Origin: Deltaproteobacteria bacterium
GTDB lineage: Bacteria > Desulfobacterota > Anaeroferrophillalia > Anaeroferrophillales > Tharpellaceae
Length of the DNA stretch: 10,297 bases
NCBI GenBank assembly: GCA_013153415.1
Contig: JAADEO010000034.1
Coordinates: 1-10,297, forward strand
Direction: 5' to 3'
The position numbers and the translations under genes were made by a program. Of this stretch, positions 7,005-10,297 are shown in pieces (the stretch's first letter is position 1; each line of letters starts with the position of its first letter). The notes beneath the pieces are model-generated. The model was not told where the DNA came from. It saw only the letters and a list, made by a program, of their open reading frames with translations, and did not search any database.

Positions 7005-7030
7005 AAAAAATCAGATGATACGGGCTTATT

Positions 7031-7048
7031 GCTCATTGGGGTATGAGC
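7031..7048 (+). repeat. Inverted repeat in the gap before the Mo-enzyme operon
   Basis: GCTCAT (7031-7036) and ATGAGC (7043-7048) flank a six-base TGGGGT loop. It sits in the 171-base non-coding gap and could be an operator half-site pair or a weak hairpin. No convincing -35/-10 pair is visible around it. Confidence 0.35.
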
Positions 7049-7122
7049 TCCTGAAACTGGTAACAAGGCAAAAATCAAAAAAACGGGTTGGCACGGTAGC
7101 AAATTCAGGTGCGAGGCGCCGG

Positions 7123-7145
7123 AAAACTCATGAGGAGTGTTTTTT
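7123..7145 (+). terminator. Weak terminator-like hairpin with T-run before the Mo-enzyme operon
   Basis: AAAACTC (7123-7129) can pair with GAGT-G-TTTT (7135-7143) with one bulged G, running into a T6 tract (7140-7145). This resembles a small intrinsic terminator or attenuator, only 30 bases before the ATG at 7176. It could end block 2 transcripts or regulate read-through into block 3. The stem is short and AT-rich, so confidence is low. Confidence 0.3.
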
Positions 7146-7175
7146 CAATTTGTGTCGACCATAGGGAGAGAATAG

Positions 7176-8045
7176 ATGAATTTACCGAAATTTGATTATG
7201 AGGCTCCGTCCGATCTGCAGGAGGCCTGCGAGATCAAGGCCTGCTACGGTGACCGGGCCGCCTTGTTGGCGGGTGGGACCGATCTGCTGATCACTCTGCA
7301 GAAGGGCTGGCTCGCTCCCAGCCGGGTGGTGTCTTTGGAGCGGCTCGAAGAACTCAAGGAGATGGCGGGATTTTCCGCCGGGTTGACCATCGGGGCCCGG
7401 ATAACCGCTGCCGAACTGGCAGAAAGCTGGCTGGGAACGGCCGAGCAGGTATTGTCCGAAGCTGCTGCCCAGGTCGGCTCTCCCTTGATTCGCAACCGGG
7501 CGACGATCGGCGGCAACCTGGTTTCAGCGATGCCGGCGGCCGATCTGGCACCGCCGCTGCTGGCTTTGCAGGCGGCCGTCGTTCTCAATCGGGTTGGCAG
7601 CGAACGGGTTGTTGATCTGGAGGACTTTTTTGTTGCTCCGGGTGAACAGGTGATGCAACCGGATGAAATTATGAGTGAAATATTCATTCCTAATCTACCG
7701 GAAGGCAGTGGCGGAGCCTTCGAGAAACTGGGGGTCCGTAAGGCTTTGGAGCGTTCGATTGTCAGTGTCGCCGCAGTCGTCAGTCTCGATGGCGATGGTA
7801 AAACCATTGCGGGTGCCCGTATCGCTCTCGGAGCCGTGGCTCCAACCCCGATGCTGGCCGGGGAGGCGGCTGACAGTCTGATCGGCAAAAAAGCAACGGC
7901 GAAAAATTTTGCTGCCGCCGCCAAAATCGCTGCCGGTGAAGCCCGGCCCCGGGGTCTCAGGACTTCGGCCGAATACAGCCGATTGATGGTTGAAACCTTG
8001 ACGAAGCGGGCTTTGCAGAGAGCTTTTGCCGCTGCCACCGCGTAG
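7176..8045 (+). CDS. FAD-binding subunit of a xanthine dehydrogenase-family Mo enzyme
   Basis: A 289-residue medium subunit that carries FAD and passes electrons between the iron-sulfur subunit and the external acceptor. Both FAD motifs of the family are present: AGGTDLL (32-38) and RNRATIGGN (106-114). The C-terminal part (about 180-285) matches the CO dehydrogenase flavoprotein C-terminal domain. Only two cysteines occur (C18, C23), and the length is short compared with HcrB of 4-hydroxybenzoyl-CoA reductase (about 320 residues), which carries an extra cysteine-rich loop binding a [4Fe-4S] cluster. That cluster is therefore absent, and the protein is of the CoxM/XdhB/HmfB-like form. AGGGAGAG (7163-7170) precedes the ATG. 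It is first of three subunit genes in a row. Family certain; the physiological electron acceptor is unknown. Confidence 0.93.
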   Translation: MNLPKFDYEAPSDLQEACEIKACYGDRAALLAGGTDLLITLQKGWLAPSRVVSLERLEELKEMAGFSAGLTIGARITAAELAESWLGTAEQVLSEAAAQVGSPLIRNRATIGGNLVSAMPAADLAPPLLALQAAVVLNRVGSERVVDLEDFFVAPGEQVMQPDEIMSEIFIPNLPEGSGGAFEKLGVRKALERSIVSVAAVVSLDGDGKTIAGARIALGAVAPTPMLAGEAADSLIGKKATAKNFAAAAKIAAGEARPRGLRTSAEYSRLMVETLTKRALQRAFAAATA

Positions 8046-8067
8046 TTTACCAAGGAGAATGGAACTT

Positions 8068-8556
8068 ATGAAAAAATGTCATATAACTTTTCAGCTGAAC
8101 GGAGCCACTACCGAGGTGCTGGTCGCCCCGAACCAGACTCTGGTCGGGATGTTGCGCGAGGATCTCGGCCTGACCGGAACCAAGTATGGCTGCGGCGAGG
8201 GCGACTGCGGAGCCTGCACGGTGCTGCTCGATGATGAACCGGTCAACTCCTGTCTGGTCCTGGCCGCCCAGGTCGACGGCCGCAAAATAACGACCATCGA
8301 AGGCCTGGCCGACGGCGACCGGCTCCATCCCCTGCAAAACGCCTTCATCGAAAAGGGGGCCATTCAGTGCGGATTCTGCACTCCCGGCATGATCCTTTCG
8401 GCCAAGGCTCTGCTCGATGACAATCCCGATCCCACCGAGCTCGATATCCGTACCGCGATCTCCGGCAATCTCTGCCGTTGCACCGGCTACCAGAAGATAG
8501 TCGAGGCTATCAGTCATGCCGCCAAAGATCATTCCAGCCCGGAGGAGAAGTCATGA
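8068..8556 (+). CDS. [2Fe-2S] subunit of a xanthine dehydrogenase-family Mo enzyme
   Basis: A 162-residue small subunit with two [2Fe-2S] clusters that wire the molybdenum site to FAD. The N-terminal plant-type ferredoxin cluster has C42, C47, C50 and C62 (in CGEGDCGAC followed by NSC). The C-terminal helical cluster has C101, C104, C136 and C138 (CGFC and CRC). All eight ligands are intact and the length is normal. I chose ATG 8068 because AAGGAG (8052-8057) is ten bases upstream. The in-frame ATG at 8059 is only one base from it, and a longer reading from 8026 would overlap the FAD gene with a Pro/Arg-rich tail unlike the family. The stop overlaps the next start (ATGA), so translation is coupled to the Mo subunit. 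Confidence 0.95.
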   Translation: MKKCHITFQLNGATTEVLVAPNQTLVGMLREDLGLTGTKYGCGEGDCGACTVLLDDEPVNSCLVLAAQVDGRKITTIEGLADGDRLHPLQNAFIEKGAIQCGFCTPGMILSAKALLDDNPDPTELDIRTAISGNLCRCTGYQKIVEAISHAAKDHSSPEEKS

Positions 8557-10297
8557 AAAAGAGAGATTTCGATGTTTTGAATACCCGGGCGCCGCGGGTC
8601 GACGCTTTCATCAAGGCGACCGGCCAGGCTCAATATGCCGCTGACCTCAAACGGCCCGGCCAGCTCTACGGAGCCATTCTGCAGAGTCCATACGCTCATG
8701 CCCGGATTGTCAGTATCGATACTTCCCGGGCCCGGCGCCTGCCCGGAGTCAAGGCGGTGATTACCGCGGAAGATGTCGGACTTACCCGTTACGGGGTCTC
8801 GCCGGCCCGATATGATGAAACCCTTTTCGCTCACGAGAAGGTGCGCTATGTCGGCGATGAGATCGCCGCCGTGGCCGCGGTCGACGCCGCTACGGCCCAC
8901 GAGGCGCTCGAACTGATAAGGGTCGAGTACGAGGAGCTGCCGGCAGTGCTGACCATCGCGGAGGCCCTGGCCGAGGGCGCGCCGCAGCTCCATGACGACT
9001 ATCCCGGCAATATCAGCGCCGAGGTCCACCAGGAGTTCGGCGATGTCGCGGCCGCTTTCAAAGAGTGCGATTTCATCCATACCCATACCCTGACCAATAA
9101 ACGCCAGGATGGCGGTTTCATCGAGCCTCACTCCTGCATCGCCGAATATGATCATGACGGTCGTCTGACTCTCTACACCTCGACTCAGGTCTCCCACTAC
9201 GTCCAGCGCACGGTGGCCATGGTCACCGGGATCCCGATCGGCCGGGTGCGGGTGGTGCGTCCCTGCGTCGGCGGTGGTTTCGGGCCCAAGTGCGAGGCCA
9301 CGCCGCTCGAGATGAGCGCCTGTTTCCTGGCCATCAAGACCGGCCGGCCGGTCAAGATCACCTATTCCCGCGAGCAGGTCTTTCTCCACTCCCGGGCCCG
9401 GCATCAGTTCTTTCACGAGATGACGACCGGTTTCAAGAAGGACGGCACGATCATGGCCCTGTCCCACAACTGCCGGCTCGACGGCGGCGCCTACAGCTCT
9501 TTCGGCATCGCCACGGTCTACTACGCCGGTTCCCTGCTCGGGGCTCCCTACCGCCTGCCCAATATGAAGTATGACGGTTTGCGGGTCTACACCAACAAAC
9601 CCGCCTGCGGGGCTCAGCGCGGCCACGGCGGGGTCGCGGCCCGGGCCTGTTTCGAACAGCAGCTCGACATCATCGCCGAAGAGCTTGGCATCGATCCGAT
9701 CGAGCTCAGGTTGAAGAACATGATGGAGACCGGAGATACGACCTGCAACGATCTCAACATGTCCTCGCTGGGCATGAAGGAGTGCGTCGCCGCGGTCAAG
9801 AAGGGTTCGTCCTGGAGAAAGAAGAAGGGCAAACTGCCGGACGGCAAGGGAATCGGCATGGCCTGCGGTTTTTTCGTCTCCGGGGCCGGTTATCCCATTT
9901 ATCGCTCCGACACCTTCCATTCGACGGTCGAGATCAAGGTCGCCGAGGACGGTGGCACCGTGATCGTGCGCAGTGGCATCGCCGAGATCGGCCAGGGCGC
10001 CGAGACCATGGTGGCGATGATCGCCGCCGAAACCCTGGGGATTCCCCTGTCCGATGTCCGGGTCGATGCCGGCGATACCGACTATTCGGTCGATCTCGGG
10101 GCCTACTCCTCGCGCCAGACCCTGATGTCGGGTCATGCTACAAAGGATGCGGCCGAAAATGTCAAGGCCCAGATCCTTGAGGTCGTGGCCGACAAGCTCG
10201 GGGTGGCGAAAAAAAATCTCGACATCAAGAAGGGGTACATCAAGATCAAGGGGCGCAAAAAGGTCGATATCGAACCTTTTCGCAAAGCCTATCGCAA
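8553..10297 (+). CDS. Molybdopterin-binding catalytic subunit, xanthine dehydrogenase family (cut by window end)
   Basis: The first 581 residues of the large catalytic subunit (full family members are about 760-780), still open at the window edge. It binds the Mo-pterin cofactor and carries the active site that hydroxylates, or reductively dehydroxylates, an aromatic or heteroaromatic ring or aldehyde. Seen in order: the N-terminal aldehyde oxidase/xanthine dehydrogenase a/b hammerhead domain (about 20-130), CVGGGFGPK (238-246), AQRGHGG (354-360) with the conserved Arg at the place of the substrate-orienting motif that reads FRGFGG in xanthine dehydrogenase, EIGQGAET (478-485) and GAYSSRQT (516-523). 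The C-terminal GxGE segment with the catalytic Glu lies beyond the window. GGAGGAGA (8541-8548) precedes the ATG, which overlaps the previous stop. The gene order FAD-FeS-Mo and the nearby CoA ligase suggest a CoA-thioester substrate, but an aldehyde or heterocycle dehydrogenase remains possible. Confidence 0.93.
   Translation, partial: MKKRDFDVLNTRAPRVDAFIKATGQAQYAADLKRPGQLYGAILQSPYAHARIVSIDTSRARRLPGVKAVITAEDVGLTRYGVSPARYDETLFAHEKVRYVGDEIAAVAAVDAATAHEALELIRVEYEELPAVLTIAEALAEGAPQLHDDYPGNISAEVHQEFGDVAAAFKECDFIHTHTLTNKRQDGGFIEPHSCIAEYDHDGRLTLYTSTQVSHYVQRTVAMVTGIPIGRVRVVRPCVGGGFGPKCEATPLEMSACFLAIKTGRPVKITYSREQVFLHSRARHQFFHEMTTGFKKDGTIMALSHNCRLDGGAYSSFGIATVYYAGSLLGAPYRLPNMKYDGLRVYTNKPACGAQRGHGGVAARACFEQQLDIIAEELGIDPIELRLKNMMETGDTTCNDLNMSSLGMKECVAAVKKGSSWRKKKGKLPDGKGIGMACGFFVSGAGYPIYRSDTFHSTVEIKVAEDGGTVIVRSGIAEIGQGAETMVAMIAAETLGIPLSDVRVDAGDTDYSVDLGAYSSRQTLMSGHATKDAAENVKAQILEVVADKLGVAKKNLDIKKGYIKIKGRKKVDIEPFRKAYR

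Noticed and set aside
7088..7104. TTGGCACG resembling the -24 half of a sigma-54 promoter
   Set aside because: No GC element lies at the required spacing; the only nearby GC is about three bases too close.
8529..10136. A 535-codon open frame on the minus strand opposite the Mo subunit
   Set aside because: The plus strand clearly encodes the Mo subunit. The antisense product is low in recognisable folds and rich in Gly, Asp, His and Arg, as expected from codon-bias shadows.
7176..10297. Naming the operon hcrBCA (4-hydroxybenzoyl-CoA reductase)
   Set aside because: The FAD subunit lacks the diagnostic [4Fe-4S] insertion and the Mo subunit is incomplete, so only the family level is supported.

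Overview
This window looks like part of the chromosome of a Gram-negative, GC-rich (high-50s % by eye) bacterium, probably an anaerobe. An outer-membrane beta-barrel gene with a signal peptide indicates a Gram-negative. A prenyl-FMN decarboxylase system, an acyl-CoA ligase and a molybdenum hydroxylase set suggest anaerobic handling of aromatic or heteroaromatic acids. Desulfobacterota or a related lineage is a reasonable guess, but the sequence does not settle it. All ten genes are on the plus strand and closely spaced. The longest non-coding gap is about 200 bases. I see no transposase, CRISPR array, tRNA, rRNA or regulator gene.

Block 1 (53-3579) is a self-contained decarboxylation module: a UbiD-family prenyl-FMN (de)carboxylase, a small protein resembling the LpdD-type prenyl-flavin chaperone, a UbiX flavin prenyltransferase, and an outer-membrane barrel of the phenol-degradation meta-pathway (Phenol_MetA_deg) type that may admit the substrate. 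It is followed by inverted repeats and a T-run that probably end transcription (3590-3721).

Block 2 (3777-7004) holds an AMP-forming acyl-CoA ligase, a Tm-1-like/UPF0261 protein starting two bases after it, and an unrecognised 118-residue protein whose start overlaps the UPF0261 stop. Translational coupling is likely. The UPF0261 protein and the small protein are the functionally unexplained members.

Block 3 (7176 to the window end) encodes a three-subunit xanthine dehydrogenase-family enzyme in the order FAD subunit, [2Fe-2S] subunit, molybdopterin subunit. The last gene is cut by the window edge. The FAD subunit lacks the cysteine-rich [4Fe-4S] insertion of true 4-hydroxybenzoyl-CoA reductase, so an hcrABC label should not be applied automatically.

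Taken together, a carboxylated ring compound would enter through the barrel, be decarboxylated (or a phenol carboxylated) by UbiD, be activated to a CoA thioester by the ligase, and be hydroxylated or reductively dehydroxylated by the Mo enzyme. The gene set parallels the hmf furan pathway (HmfF/G UbiD-UbiX, HmfD ligase, HmfABC Mo dehydrogenase) and also carboxylation-first phenol or catechol pathways. The substrate cannot be read from the sequence alone.
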